From Voacanga thouarsii (Eukaryota; Streptophyta; Magnoliopsida; Gentianales; Apocynaceae), in NCBI GenBank assembly GCA_026120185.1, contig JANUWF010001060.1:1316001-1380000 (forward strand): a stretch of 64,000 nucleotides of DNA, read 5' to 3'. Each line of letters starts with the position of its first letter. Position 1 is the stretch's first letter. The translations under genes and the position numbers were made by a program. This document shows positions 35,137 through 48,459 of the stretch, piece by piece. The notes beneath the pieces are model-generated. The model did no database searches and was not told the DNA's origin. It was given only the letters and a program-made list of their open reading frames with translations.

Positions 35137-38100
35137 ATATTTACTTACCGAATTAGTGTCTTGAAAGCGATGTTGTTGATATCAAAACTAGACAATTTAT
35201 ATGGATAAAGTTGTCAAAAGTTACTTACCTACCCACTAATTCTCAAAATCTAATTCGAGCCCCCCAAATCCAAAAAGTTCTTGTATCTAATTTCAGTAAA
35301 TAGAACTAAAGAAGAATATGGAATAAATAAATAATTCTGGAGTACCAACAACAAACCCTACTAAAAGTTGGAAGTAACGTTTGTCGAATGGCTTACTATA
35401 AAAGGCAATCAAAATGGTTGCATCTTCATTGTTACTTTCTCTTTTTCCGTTAATGGCAACTTCAAATGAAGTGAAGTTTCATCATTTTGGAGTGTACTTT
35501 CGTTTTCGGCTCTCAAAATTTGGAACGGCTTACTAAGCTTACTTGGGATTAAGTGAATAAAAATTAATTTAAAATGAGTTTTGTAAAAAATATTAAATAT
35601 ATAAAGTCACGGAAGATTAAATGAAATTTAAAGAGAGATAATATAATTTGTTATGAGTAGATGGAAATTTTCAAAAAATAAAAATTATATAAAATAACTA
35701 TTTATTTAAATTAAAATAAAATAAAAAAGTTGTTATTTACTTATAGATATTGATTCCTTAATTATTAACGTGGATTTTGCACAATTTACATGTGTTGTGG
35801 CAATAATGCCATTCTTTGTGCCGTAGTGATTTGGTACTTATCATTTCCACGAGTCATTTCCTTATATATACAAAATGCTTGGCAGACTAATTCATTCTCG
35901 AATAACTATTATTTTTAGATATTTTTTGTTTATAATTATCTATTATTTTAAAAAATAAAAATATATTTATTCTTTTTTAATTATATTTTTATCATTTTAA
36001 AACTCTATACATATATTAGAATTTGCTTAACTTATGTGATTTTTTTAAAGAATGACAGTTATGTAAAAATAAAAAGAGTATGTTCGAATAGGAAAAGCTA
36101 AAAATTCAAAATCATCTGTTTTCTTTTTCCATAACATGAGAGGGATAGAGAAATAAATTAAATACTGAATCTATCATTTAGATATTTTCAATTAATTAAA
36201 TTATTATTTTATTATCTAAAGCGCTTTCTTAAGGAAAAAAAAAACAAAATTGGCTGCAAGACACATATTTTGACTTATTTCCTTAAAGAAAAGAACAAAA
36301 TTATTTTTGATATATATATAAAATCATTATTATTATATTATTATTACTCTGTGTGTGTGTGTGTGTTGCTTTCTGGGCTAAAGAATGACCCCACCACTGG
36401 AATTGGCTTTGTCTAGGAGAGAAAAAAAAAGAAAAAAAAACAGAAGAAATTAATTAATGAAATATGTTGAGCCGCAAATTGCTTGGCCTTTGGGGGTTAA
36501 ATGGCTGCTTCTGGTTGACCGTGTAAAGGCACTTTTCCTTCAAATTGAATTCTTCCATTGTCTTAATTTGACCTCAAATTACCTCTTTTTCTTTTCTCTT
36601 TCCACCTTTCATATTCTTGATGATATCAATATATCCAACGGTGCAGTGATCCAAGGTTATGTGGTACTACTTTGACGCGCCAGGGCATCCGCTTTCAAAA
36701 TTTTTTAAATTTTAATTTTAACTTTATTAAAATTTATTTTTCACTCATTTTCAAAAATTTTAAAAATTATAATATTATTTTTTAATATATTCATTCATAT
36801 AATATTATCACTTTAACTTCAAGTATTTGGTTCCATCTTTGTTGATACGTTATTATTTGTACTAATAATTTTATTTGTTTAATATATTTTCAAAATGAAC
36901 ACAAACTCAATCAATAGAATATGAAATTATTTTTTATTCATATTTTTTAAATTCACCTATGAAGAAAAAAAAGATATATCTATATATATATATATATATA
37001 ATAATTATAGAACTATATTTGGATATATGGGCTCATTGTGAAATAGTAGCAATCTAGAAAATCGTAGAATTGGACATTTCAATTTTCATTATTCGAATAA
37101 AAAGTCGAATTCATAGGCTTGAGAGTTATGATCATACTTTTTGTTTTCCAAGCAAAATGGGTCATTGAAGACTTCACCTCTTACCGGTGGCTTTTGGCTT
37201 TGCAAAAGGTGGACGATTCAAAAATTAGGTCAAATACAATGAAAATCCTTCGTAGATATACACATGAGATATAGATTGCCTACCATAAATAAAGCATATT
37301 GACCTGTCTTAAGATTGCTTTGGTAAAAAATTTACGTATTCGTGTGAGTTTTTTTTAAAAACTTTTTTTTGGGATCGATACTTTATTCTTAGCACTCCCA
37401 TTAAAAACAATACAATATTGGAATTCGTTTTGATGAATATGCAAGTTGCATTTTCCCTTTTATTGAATGAAAGATGAAAGGGACAATTAACCTAGTAACA
37501 TTTTGACCATAATAGGTTTGCAAAATGTCCGAATCATAACTACTGTGGCGAAGCGAGCTTGTCACAACTACAAAATATATTAACAAGTAAAAAATTATTT
37601 AAATTCGTGTTTAAATATTAAATAATTTATATCTTTCCTTCATATCAATTACATTTGTCTTTGTAAACAAATATGTCAATAGACTTTCTTGAAAATAGGA
37701 TTTGATAATTGGCCACGAAAAACAATTTACACACAAATTGAGTTTTCCTTCTATAGCTGGTCTCATCAACCTTCTTCTTTTCCTTGTAATTTTCAGGCAA
37801 TTTACCAAAATATCCTATAACTAGGAGACTCGGGCATTTTTATTGCATTCAATAGTAGATGAATTTTGGGCCAAAATGTCAACTGTAGATTTTCATAGGA
37901 AATTCTTGATTTATGACCTTTATAGACTAGACTTTGTCAAGCCTTTTGTTTTTTGGGGGGCCAAGTCTTTTAAGGTTAGGTGGAATGCACGATTATAATG
38001 AAGCTTTTAATGTTGCCTTGACTATGAAGAATAAAGGGGGAATAACAAAGTAGTAGTAGCACCTTACACGTTAACTGGGGAAACTTGAAGACACAGACAA

Positions 38101-39854
38101 ACTTGGTAGAGCCAATTGATTTTTCAATAGGAAACGGTCAAATAGTTCCCTACTACTTAGGATGGGTAATGATAAATTTGAAGATACACAAGTCACCTTT
38201 TTAAGAGAATATATATGGTTTGTGTATAAGTATGTTTAATATATTCTTTTTTTTTTAACATTTCCTTTGATTTAAAAAACACTGTAATTTCACTTTCCTA
38301 TTTTTAAAATATAAATAATAATAATTTAACGTTCTGATTGACACTATATTACAAATAATCGATTTGGATAATTATATTTAATATTAACCTAAATGAACTT
38401 TCAAAACCTAATACTTACGAAAACTATAGTGTTCTAAAAGCAGTATATCTTGCTTCTCACTTTATAGAATCCTAACTTTGCTACTATGTGTCACCTTGTC
38501 GACGCTAATCCGTTCATCTTTTCTGCAACTGATTAGGATCCTTGTCAATGAAATAGCCAACTTTGGTCTTAGATAAAGATGGGCAACCTTTTCCTCTTTC
38601 AAACGGGAGCTAGTGTAAAATCTACACAATGGGCGTAGAACAAAGGAAAATTGGCGCATTAGAATACCAGAATTGCTGGGTTGCAGCCTGGAATTTGAAG
38701 GTTTCCCGTGATACAGAGGCAGCTGGTCTTGCGCAAATGACTGTTTTTTACCTAATAATTTGCACTGATCATAGGCACGGGTGAGGAAAGTAACTGCTAA
38801 CCCTCAAGTCAAAAGCGTACCAACTTTCCACCCTGCAGTAATTATGGGACTCTAGGTGGCAGTTGTGGTAGTTGAAATTTCCAAAAAATGGGGCAGGAAA
38901 GCCATCCGTGGTTTAATACAATGCGTTTAAACTTGAATTGCTAAAGATGAGAACGGTGTTATGATAAATTGAAATTGGCTAGAAATTATCAACTTTCAAC
39001 AAGGACACAAAGGTTTCAACTTTGCCAGGAAATAAGTCAATTTGGAGCAGAGAGGCTACCCCTACGCTTGAGGATTACTAGTTATTCTGCTTGGCTAAGA
39101 GCCCCTTGTGTTACCTACTACCTTACCTATGGAATATATATATATATATATCTCTGAGTTGTTGCTTCATCAGAAGATGTAAATAATGTAAAGGGACCCA
39201 ACTGTGGCCGACAATTTGTCCCATTCAAGACCAAACTCCAGTTCTATAGATTGTCCATTCCAAGAGCCCAGAGACCACAGCTCTGATATTCAAGTTCTCA
39301 TATGCTCCTGGCTTTTATCTTTTCAAGAATTCTTGAAAGTAGTCATTATGTGTACTGGGAGTGAGTGACTTTCAACCATACTTCTTTAAGGAAGAAGGAA
39401 TAAAAGCCTGCGAGAAAGCACTATAGGGGCAGCGAGATTCCAACACCACATAATTATATTTCAAGAAGATGCAGCAACAACAGTTGGACCTATAAAAGAA
39501 ACTGAAAAGGCATGTAACTGGAAATGCACCACTGTTTCCTGATCAAACAACCATCCTAAAAAGGAACTTTTAGGCCATACAAAAGAGTTTCAAAGGCTTT
39601 TTCCAATGTTGTGTTATTTCTATCTGTCTCTTTCAACGAGAGCACCACTAAATGTAAGAATGTAAAACCTCATAGTAAGATGAAAATCAAGCTTTTACCG
39701 AAGAAAATAAAAACAAAAAGGCATTTTTTCTGCCCGACATTAAATATAAGCAGCTGAATTGCAAGACCAACGCCTTATGTAATCTGTAATGAACACACAA
39801 AAAAGAATGGGGTTGGTGGGGTGGAGGGTGGATTTGGGGGAAGAGGCTGCTTTC

Positions 39855-42800
39855 TCATGCTCGGTTTGTACGCTGACCCACTTGAAGTGCAAGTTCTGTA
39901 TCAATTTTCAGGGAAATATCAAGTGCTTTCACAGAGTGTGTCAATGCACCACTGCAGATATATCAACGCAACACAAATCATCAGTTGTCAATAAATTTCA
40001 AATGACTAGTCGAATAAAATATTTCATTTATTTTCACTATTTAAAAAACAAGTGAAAATCTTCTATTTTTTCATTTTCCACCAAAGGATCAGATTTCATT
40101 GATGAACACTAGTATTACAGCCCAATATCAATTAACTACTATATTACACTAGTAAAAGAATTTTGGGGATATGGGTTCAACAAGATGCCCCATTTGTTCC
40201 CACATCACTCAGAGGGTGATAATGAAATACAGCAATTGATACTGAGTTCCAGAGAAAAATCACCTACCTAAGAGAATATGGAGAGGTGAAAGGAAAAATG
40301 TTACGAGCATTTCATGCTAAGAACTGATGAAGGAATGATTTACTTATGAAGAGTGCTAGGTCAATTCCAGAAGTCAACAGTGAGCAGCTTCACCTAACTC
40401 TGAGCCTTACCAAAACAGAGTTTGCAAGAGTAAACATTACCTTGAAATATACATCACTCCAGTATGTCCAATCTTGTGTACTGTTTCAAGAGTCACATTT
40501 CCAGATGCCTGTCAACCATTAAGCCAATAAATACTCTATACCTATTATGTATAGATTTAACTACCATAAGTAAGACTAAACCAAGGAGTTTCTATCAATT
40601 GTTCTTCACAGGAACAGAAAAAAATTGTGCAAAAGCATTTATCAGATGGCATCATTAAATACTATTTTGGTGCTTCTCTTTGTTGCTGTGCTCGTTTCCT
40701 CGTTAGCTCTTTTTTTTTTTTTTGTGTGTGTTGTGTTGGTGGGGGGGGGGGGGGGGGGTTAGGTATGTCTTTTTGGCTTTGGATTAAGAGAAAATGCCAA
40801 AGAAACAGATTTAACATGATAAAAAACCATAAAGGTAATGAACAATAAACTGAATAGCAAAATTTGTTTTGAAGAAAGAAGTCTAAGAACCCAAAAAATG
40901 GTAGTACAAAAGCCAGTGGCCAGCCAGAAACAAATACCCACAAATCTAACATGAGATTAGCAAGATAGGGAAAATGATGCACACATGATGCATTTCTTGG
41001 TTCCATGAAGCAATGAATACGAAGCACATTTCATCTGTCCAAGTATATCAACTAAACATTAAAGAAAAAAACACTAATAATTATTACAAAAGAATCACAA
41101 AAAAGGGGGGAAAATTCAAAGTTAAGTAAGGCATTAAGATCCCAAGCTTTCTGCAATACCCATACTGAATGTTTCCTTAGGGGATGCCTTCTAAATCTGG
41201 AATATTGTACCCAGTTATTGAAGCTTGATATAATTCAAAATCCATGAAAATCAGAAGATGTAACACACGTCTACATGAGCAGAAACATAGAAGCAACAGT
41301 TGGTGAATTCAATGCCTGTTTGTGGTGTTTATCTGCAGAGGCAATACATATACACTGCAAGCTGAAAAAACACATCTGCGACTCCCATAGGAGGAAAAAT
41401 TTCCATGGAGTTCATATACTTGATCTTGAACATTCATAAGAAAAAGAAAAAGAGATAAAGAGATATGCATGACAGTACACTGGAAAATATAGTGGACAAT
41501 GTACCTCAGTCTCAAATCTTCCATTAATCAATTCCACGGCCTCTTTAAGCATGGATACATCAACATCTCCATCAAATAGTGGGACAACCATGTTGTCCAG
41601 CATTATCCTTGTCAAGGAAGTCTTTGTTTGAGAAGCATAATCTAACACCTCATTCACTTCTTCAAGTGTCCTAGTTTCAATCTGATCAGATGAAGAAAAT
41701 CCCCACAAATATAAATTTAGACTTTCCACAAAATTATGATGGTACCTCAAAGAATATGAGATATGCAAATGCAGATGCAGATGGGGGTTCATATCTCTGT
41801 GCAAGCAAGCATGGAGGAGAGAGGGTGGGGATGTGCTGAAGGAAGCTGAAAAGCTTACTTTCATCTCACGAAGTGGACTAATAACTGAAGATGACAACAA
41901 TATTTTCCTAAAATAGTTCATGATTTCATAATGTTAGGCTGAGCAGCTTATTTTAATGCCCATGAAACACAAAGTGTCAAGCTTTCAAATTGCAAATTTA
42001 AGAGCATATAAAAACACAAAAAGAATGCAAATAGATATTAAGTGTACCTCAACCCCCATTTGAATATTATTACTCTCAAAGTATAGGTCCACAGATTTTA
42101 GAGCATTAATGACACCTCCAGCAGCAGATATATGATTGTCTTTTATCATCACCATATCAAATAAACCCATTCTGTGATTCCGACCCCCACCTATCAACAC
42201 CTGCAAGGAGAGTCAGATGGAGCCTGGAGACCATTAAAAAGAATATACACAAAATCAAACACAGGTAGAAGAAAGGATCTACACCGCCCATTTATCCACC
42301 AAACGTAAACCAGGAGCAGTCTTTCTGGTCTCCAGAATGTATGCAGGATGTGCAGCATCTGCCATGGCCTGCATGATGTGTAAAAGTTGACATAACATAG
42401 GGAAAATAAGATGAAAAGTTTTGACTATGAATGCACATTGATAGTCAAAAAACATTGAAAAGATTAGCTTAGGAATTAAATGACAGACAACGAATAGGTA
42501 ACATGTGCAGCAGACTTTGTAGAAGGTACAAATCAAACTTTTTTCAAAATTCTCCAATCCTCTGAATTTGAATTGACCCACATACCATATAGAATTAGAA
42601 CTGAAAATTGATTAATTAGTGATTTTCCTGTTAAATTTTACTTGATAAATGGGTGAGACTTCTAGAAGTTACTTTTGTCTTGAATTCCAAAAGCTACCAA
42701 TTTAGTGATCAGGTTAGTTAATTTTACCGAGAACTGTATTCCTCTATCCAAAACTAAGGAGAATAACTTCTCTTTGTATGTTGCTTACTGAATTCTTTGG

Positions 42801-45800
42801 CATTTAAAGGGTTATTCTACAGTCATCCAGCAAGTAAACAACACCTTTTCACATTATATGTATTCATTGTTGACAGAACTAAGCAAAGTGATCTCTTATG
42901 TATGGGTTTGCCATTTGCTTGATCTGACACCATGAGGTGCAAAACAACCCTTTAATGTAGGAACCACAATGCTAAACAATGTTTGTTATTGCAAGCTGAC
43001 ACCCAATCAAGATCTAGGACTGAAAACTTTTAGGATATGTTTTTCACATATAAATGAAGTGGCTGGTGGGTAAACCTCTCAGCATTCTTACGTTCTTTTT
43101 GAGTCTTCTAACAATATTCTAAACAACTCTAACAGAAGCTGCATTTTACTATCTAAAAGAAAAGGTAGTGCCTCAGTGCAGGGGAACTTGCTTATCCAGA
43201 AGACTAACACTGGGGAAATTCTGAAAGTCATCAGTTTGAGAAATAATTGTGGCTTTACAGAAGGTAAGGTGACTTTGCTGGATATTGGCTACTTTTCTTA
43301 GGAATTGAGGAAAAATAGCATCAGAATTTCAATACACTAAAAATGTAATACGTTAGACGTTAATTAAGCACTAAAAATTGTGAGCCAATCATGGGCTTAA
43401 TAGGAGTTTGTAAAAAGAACCAAGAGATCATGAGGAGGAAAATTTTAGCTAGTCATAACTAGAGCTCTCAAACATAAAGTCAGACACTACAATTTCCATT
43501 TTAGGAAGAGAAGCAGGCATCTCAGAGAAATCCAATCAATCACATCATTACAGTGCACAGCTGTAAGGCATTGCAGCATATATGAAGCATAAGTAGCTAG
43601 TACACAAGTATACTAGGGAAAAGAACTTTTTTCCACAGAATATCAAACAGTTTCAAATTACCTAGAGTGAACAAATGGTACCAAACTGCTAAAAGCTTGG
43701 GGAAATAATGTGCTACTGTGTTCTTCTTAGGCCATCTTGGCCCTCCTATATCTATATTTTGGTAGTTTTCATAAATGGGGTTTAGAAAACCAACCAATTA
43801 TTAGATAGCTTACATGCATTTAACTAGAACTAAATTAGGTTGAATTGTTCTAAACACATCTGAGGATGGTTTAAGTACTGATCTTTGTAAATCTTCTCAG
43901 TCATTAAACCCCATTAGTTCTATCTTCATCAATCCTTGAATATTAAAAATACACTATAGAGTTTGGATTGAAACAACACAACTAAACATTAGAAAATGAT
44001 TAAGGAGCTCAAATTGTGCTAGATCAATTATAAAAAATGTAAAGAACCTGAGTTAGGGTAGCGATTCCACTCATCCTCTGCATAAAATTAAGCACAACCC
44101 TTTCAGCTACAATAATGTTGTATGCGTTCCCTGCATATTTTCAGATTAGGAGATTAAAATTCAATTCAAACATTCAACATCACTGTCGAATTTCATGAAT
44201 GATCCTCCCATTTCATTTACCATGTACTCTACCAAATTGAAGGCCTTTATGAATTCTGTCACCATCCCTTGTCGACCAATCCACCTAATTCCAAAGTGCA
44301 AAGAAGCATCAGATTTTTACGTAAATTGCGGTCTTCAGAAACTCAGGTTCTAATAGCATTAGTGACTGTATTAAACAATGCCTCTGTATAGCCTTAAAGA
44401 TTAGTGTAACAGCCTCAAGATTTAGAAAAATGAAATCAATATCACCAGGTGATGAAATGCATTTCCAGGGAATCAAGAAAGTCAAAATATCAACAAGCCA
44501 GACTAGAGGAAGGCATTGTAAATTTCTCAAATGGTTTCTCGTCAATTGTCCCAGTTGCATTTCATTCATTTATTAATAGAAAACCTCTAATTTGAAGACC
44601 AAAAGAATCTTTTGGAAAATGAAATCAACAATGCTGCAGTACCTTCAGGGACGGATCAACCTCATTGAACACCATTTCAGCAAGTGCAATTCCTGCTACA
44701 ACTCCATCCTCCTTTGCCAGAAAATGTGCTTCCGCTTCCATGTCACTTGGAATTGTTGCCTTACAAGTCACATCCCCTATTTTAAATATCACAAAAGTTT
44801 GTTTCTCAGATAACCACCATTCAAAGCTTCGACACAACGAGCAAGATTATATACTGAAACAGTAAATGACTCCTTAGTCGACTTCCTTCTAAGTGACCAC
44901 GTCCAACAAAAACTTTCAGAATCCAATAATGGAGAATTGAGCTATTTTGTTAACTATGTTGCCTAGTTACAAGAGACCATGACATACTAACTTTATTGCT
45001 TCACTGTCCAAACTTTTGTTCAAATATCATACTACAGTTACCTAATTATTAATCTCTTCCAAAAATTGCTAAACAAAACGTACAAGACCAAAAACAAACT
45101 TCAGTGATGAGGGCTTCGAGCTTTAAGAAACTGCATTCTGCCAAGGCTTCTGTTTCCAGTGCCACCAGGTTTTGACAGAGAAACATTGTCAGTTTCCGTT
45201 TGTGGCGATATCTTCTCCAAGGTATTCTATTTGATTTGAAGCCAAGATGTTCTTTACAGTCAAGGATGCATCTCAAAGTCTTGTTTTGTAGCAAATATTT
45301 ATTATTCATCTTTCATCGAGTCCTCTAAGGTGTCAACTTAGTCTCAAGCAATTTACTCACAAAATCATTTCTCTCAATGCAAAACCGGGCCTCTCATACC
45401 AGAAAATTTCCATCATTTTACCATTCCCAATTCAATTTAGGAGAAAACCAATCAATCCTCAAGATATCATCATTTGGCTGCTTTCAAATAGTTGCATACT
45501 AAAACCCACTAGTCTAACAACAAAAATATACATAACACATACATAGAAAACTAGATTAAGCAAGAGAATTACAAAAGAAAAAAAAAAAAGGTATGCATAA
45601 AAAGAGGAAAAAGGATGAGGTTCCAAGTTAAAACTACCCCGATCACCAGCATCTTCAGAAAGGGCCAATTTGATAACCTCCTTCAAATCATACGTGGGAT
45701 GTGCAGGAGGTTTTACTGCCAAGGACTCAACTCGGAATACCGTATTCTTGGTTGCTACTGCTGACATTCTAATGACCAACCTGAAAAGTTTCCCACCAAA

Positions 45801-45995
45801 TTAGTTCTTAAACAAGAATACAACAGCAACAGAAAAACAAAAAAGGGGAAAACCCAATTACAAGAACACAAAAATACGCAGAAACTAACACTAAAAACTT
45901 TTTCTTGAGAAATTGGAAGGCAAAACAAACCTTGGAGCTGAAACAGAGGCAGCAGCAGGGGTTAGTAATGGTGACAGATGAAGGGCTCGAAACAT
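39855..45995 (-). CDS. QPT: Nicotinate-nucleotide pyrophosphorylase (quinolinate phosphoribosyltransferase), plastid-targeted, 10 exons
   Basis: The enzyme makes nicotinate mononucleotide from quinolinate and PRPP, releasing CO2 and pyrophosphate, in NAD synthesis. Minus-strand exons: 45995-45931, 45780-45638, 44776-44643, 44284-44221, 44130-44048, 42368-42285, 42200-42048, 41681-41505, 40508-40441, 39951-39855 (TGA). All phases agree, giving 1,068 nt and about 355 residues, the usual plant length. Exon 1 encodes a short Ser/Ala/Leu-rich, acid-free leader starting MFRALH, fitting a plastid transit peptide. Motifs in order: [62 protein letters not shown], the substrate-binding [20 protein letters not shown], the catalytic-Lys region [19 protein letters not shown] and [20 protein letters not shown]. 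No lesion was found. The intron between exons 5 and 6 is about 1.7 kb; a run of 18 G lies in the intron between exons 8 and 9. Confidence 0.95.
40741..40758. repeat. Run of 18 G within a QPT intron
   Basis: An uninterrupted G tract preceded by a T run and GT-rich DNA. On the QPT sense strand it is a C tract. Homopolymers of this length are often miscounted in assemblies. Confidence 0.85.
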
Positions 45996-46368
45996 TGAGA
46001 TTTTGTTCAAATGAAGAAAAGGAAGCAGTGAAAGGATGCTCCTTTGAGATTGTAGCTTTTGGTGATTCCGTTTTTCAAGATTCTTGCTCTTTCATTCAAT
46101 TCTTGGTCATGCTCTAAGATGGGGCTCTGGACCCGAGTTCATCCCAGAATTTCCACAAAGTGGACAGTACTCCAGTAGGTTGCCGCAATGAGAAATTCCT
46201 TTTCTTTTTTTCTTTTTTTTTTACTCCATTAGGTTGCGCTATTTTTTTTTTTTTTCAATTTTACTCATCAATTTTTTTATTTTTTATTTTTTATTATTTT
46301 AAAACCCTAAGTTAGCAACATAAATAGCGGGATGCGAATCTATATGCAAGATTACGACTCTCGGGGCA
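45996..46368. other. QPT 5' leader and promoter region
   Basis: Upstream of the QPT start codon on the minus strand. No family-like reading on the plus strand; T/A-rich runs occur at 46200-46300. I could not place a convincing TATA box. Confidence 0.45.
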
Positions 46369-46640
46369 TAGCTTAGTAAGGGCAGGCCGTGATGATTGTC
46401 AGTCGTGCTCCCGTAACGTGAAGAGATTCGAATCCCGTTGACGACAGTTGTGGTTCGACTCCTTGCGAGCGTTGCGATAAAGATAACTGTTTTAGGACTA
46501 CCTGCTGAGGCACATCCCGCAATTTACCTCCTCCATGGTCCCAGGACAAGGACGGTGGGAGCCCTCAGGGTGGAGGAACCACCTTAAAGGAATGCAAAAT
46601 TACGTTGATAAGAGTTGCTTTTTATTAAAACAGTTGTCAT
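46369..46640 (+). mobile_element. SINE-like element with tRNA-type internal promoter boxes
   Basis: TAGCTTAGTAAGG (46369-46381) resembles an RNA polymerase III A box. AGATTCGAATCCC (46424-46436) resembles a B box, and the 42-bp gap between them is near the tRNA norm. A non-coding, GC-richer body follows to about 46590 and then fades into AT-rich sequence. This is the layout of a tRNA-derived SINE. The head does not look like a functional tRNA and the borders are estimates. Confidence 0.5.
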
Positions 46641-48459
46641 CTTGAAGTCGGAAGATTGGCTGCGGCAGCGCCATTTTGAATATTAGGATGTATTTTTTAT
46701 TTTCCATTTTCTTTTTAAGAGTGTTCGCAATTTAATTTAATTTTAATTATTTTTAAATCAAATAATATTTTGATTTAAAAAATTTAGAATTAAACTAAAC
46801 TATTTGAAATTTCAACCCTTGATTGAGCTTTCAAATAGTTTGGTTTGAACTGTTTGCTCTTTAACAAAATAAGCAATAATCTTAGGTTATATTAAAATAA
46901 AAAGAATTTTAATAATAAATCACCTGAAAAAAAGTATATTTAAAAATATCCAATAATAAAACTAAACAAAATATTAAAAAAAACTACTATGAAATAGAAA
47001 TTTCACCAAATAAATATAAATAAATGACATAATTCACTAAACATCCTGCAATAGAAGAAAATTTTGAATAAGAAACTTCTTAACTTGCGCTTAAATATGA
47101 CAAGAATCATTCGATCATCTAATACATAAGTATACTCTCGCAACTATCATTTTCTAATTGAGAAGTAGAAGTTTCATTAACTAATAGATGTACAAAAATA
47201 ATCTCTCTAAGTAATAAGAATAAGGGATAATTTAGGGCTCGTTTGATAAAACTAAAGTTTAAAATTTGAAATTTAAATATTTAAGTATTAAATTTTAAAA
47301 ATTGAAGTGTGAAGATTGAATTTGAAATATGAAGTCTAAATTAATTATAATCTATTTTATATTATATTTTATTATAATTTAGATTAAATATAAATGAATA
47401 TTAATAACTAAATGAGAATTTATCATATTCAAACTTCAAATTTAAATAACTTTCAATTTATTTAAAATTTAAAATAAAATTTCAGTACGTCTTAATCAAT
47501 TACGTGATAACATATCAAACACACTTAATTTATTAAGTCCTTAATATTAATTGTTATCAAATACACTTAATAAAATAAGTATTTAATTCATTCAATTTTA
47601 AGTACTAAATTGGGTTATCAAACAGGTTCTTACTTATAGTTAAATACTCTTATAAATCTTTATATTAAATTAGAATGTAATATTTAAATTTGAATAGAAG
47701 AAGTAAGAAAAAATAGTCAGAATTGCATATAAAGATAGTAATCTTTTAGACTAGAGAGTACAAAGGGAAAAAAAAAACTATAGTTTTGTATATAATAAAA
47801 TAATAGTTCAATTGATGAGAAACACTCCTCATTAATAATGGACTTGAAGTTTGATTGACATTAAACAATGCTAGTGCTTGGGTAGTTTAACTAGTGGACT
47901 ACAAGTGTGGAGATCTTGCCCCGTGATTAAACAAAGGATTATAGAAACCGATAATTTATAAGTGTATGATTTACACGAAAATCAAGCGATGCCCAAACTA
48001 AAAATGTGGGAACAAAATTTATACAAACATCGGCCAATACATGAATAAGATATGGTAATTGTAAAAGGAGACAAATAGTCACTCTTGCAAACCTTGATTG
48101 GGATTACTCTTTCATCAATGAACATATTTTGCCTTCACATGATCGAAACTCTCTCAGCAGAAGTTGAGATTTCAAACAAACAAAAAGTGATAATAAAGAT
48201 GAAATATAACATACATCTCTAAATACAGAGATGTCAAAAATTTATGTAAAAAAAGGAATCCAATGAAAAGTATCTCAAGTTTCTTTCTTTATAGAGTTTC
48301 TACTGTCTACAAAAAAAAAGTAATTCCTAATCAATTGGTGTCTCCATTTAACTCCCATTAACTACTCATGTCTCTGAATAATTTATACAGAAAAAATAGA
48401 ATACACTTACAAATGTTATGTAATAATAAGAAACTCCCATAGTAATTTATTCAATATTA
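46641..48459. other. AT-rich intergenic region
   Basis: No coding signal seen apart from the MITE-like element listed separately at 47233-47632. Confidence 0.5.
47233..47632. mobile_element. MITE-like element with inverted repeats containing CGTTTGATAA
   Basis: The left end GGGCTCGTTTGATAAAAC pairs with the right end, which reads AGAACCTGTTTGATAACCCAA in reverse complement. About 400 bp, AT-rich, non-coding. The superfamily cannot be set because no clear target duplication was seen. Confidence 0.55.

Larger units (their letters stand above)
29240..39854. other. Long AT-rich intergenic region without a supported gene
   Basis: About 10.6 kb with no reading on either strand that resembles a known family. 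It contains MITE-like elements, listed separately, and microsatellites: (GT)n at about 29638-29659, 31894-31909 and 36351-36366; (AT)n at 34269-34312, 36981-37000 and about 39133-39151. The end nearest 39854 should hold the 3' untranslated region of QPT. Confidence 0.6.

Noticed and set aside
46369..46436. A functional tRNA gene
   Set aside because: Boxes A and B are present in approximate form, but I could not fold a complete acceptor stem and anticodon arm, so a SINE-like origin is more likely.
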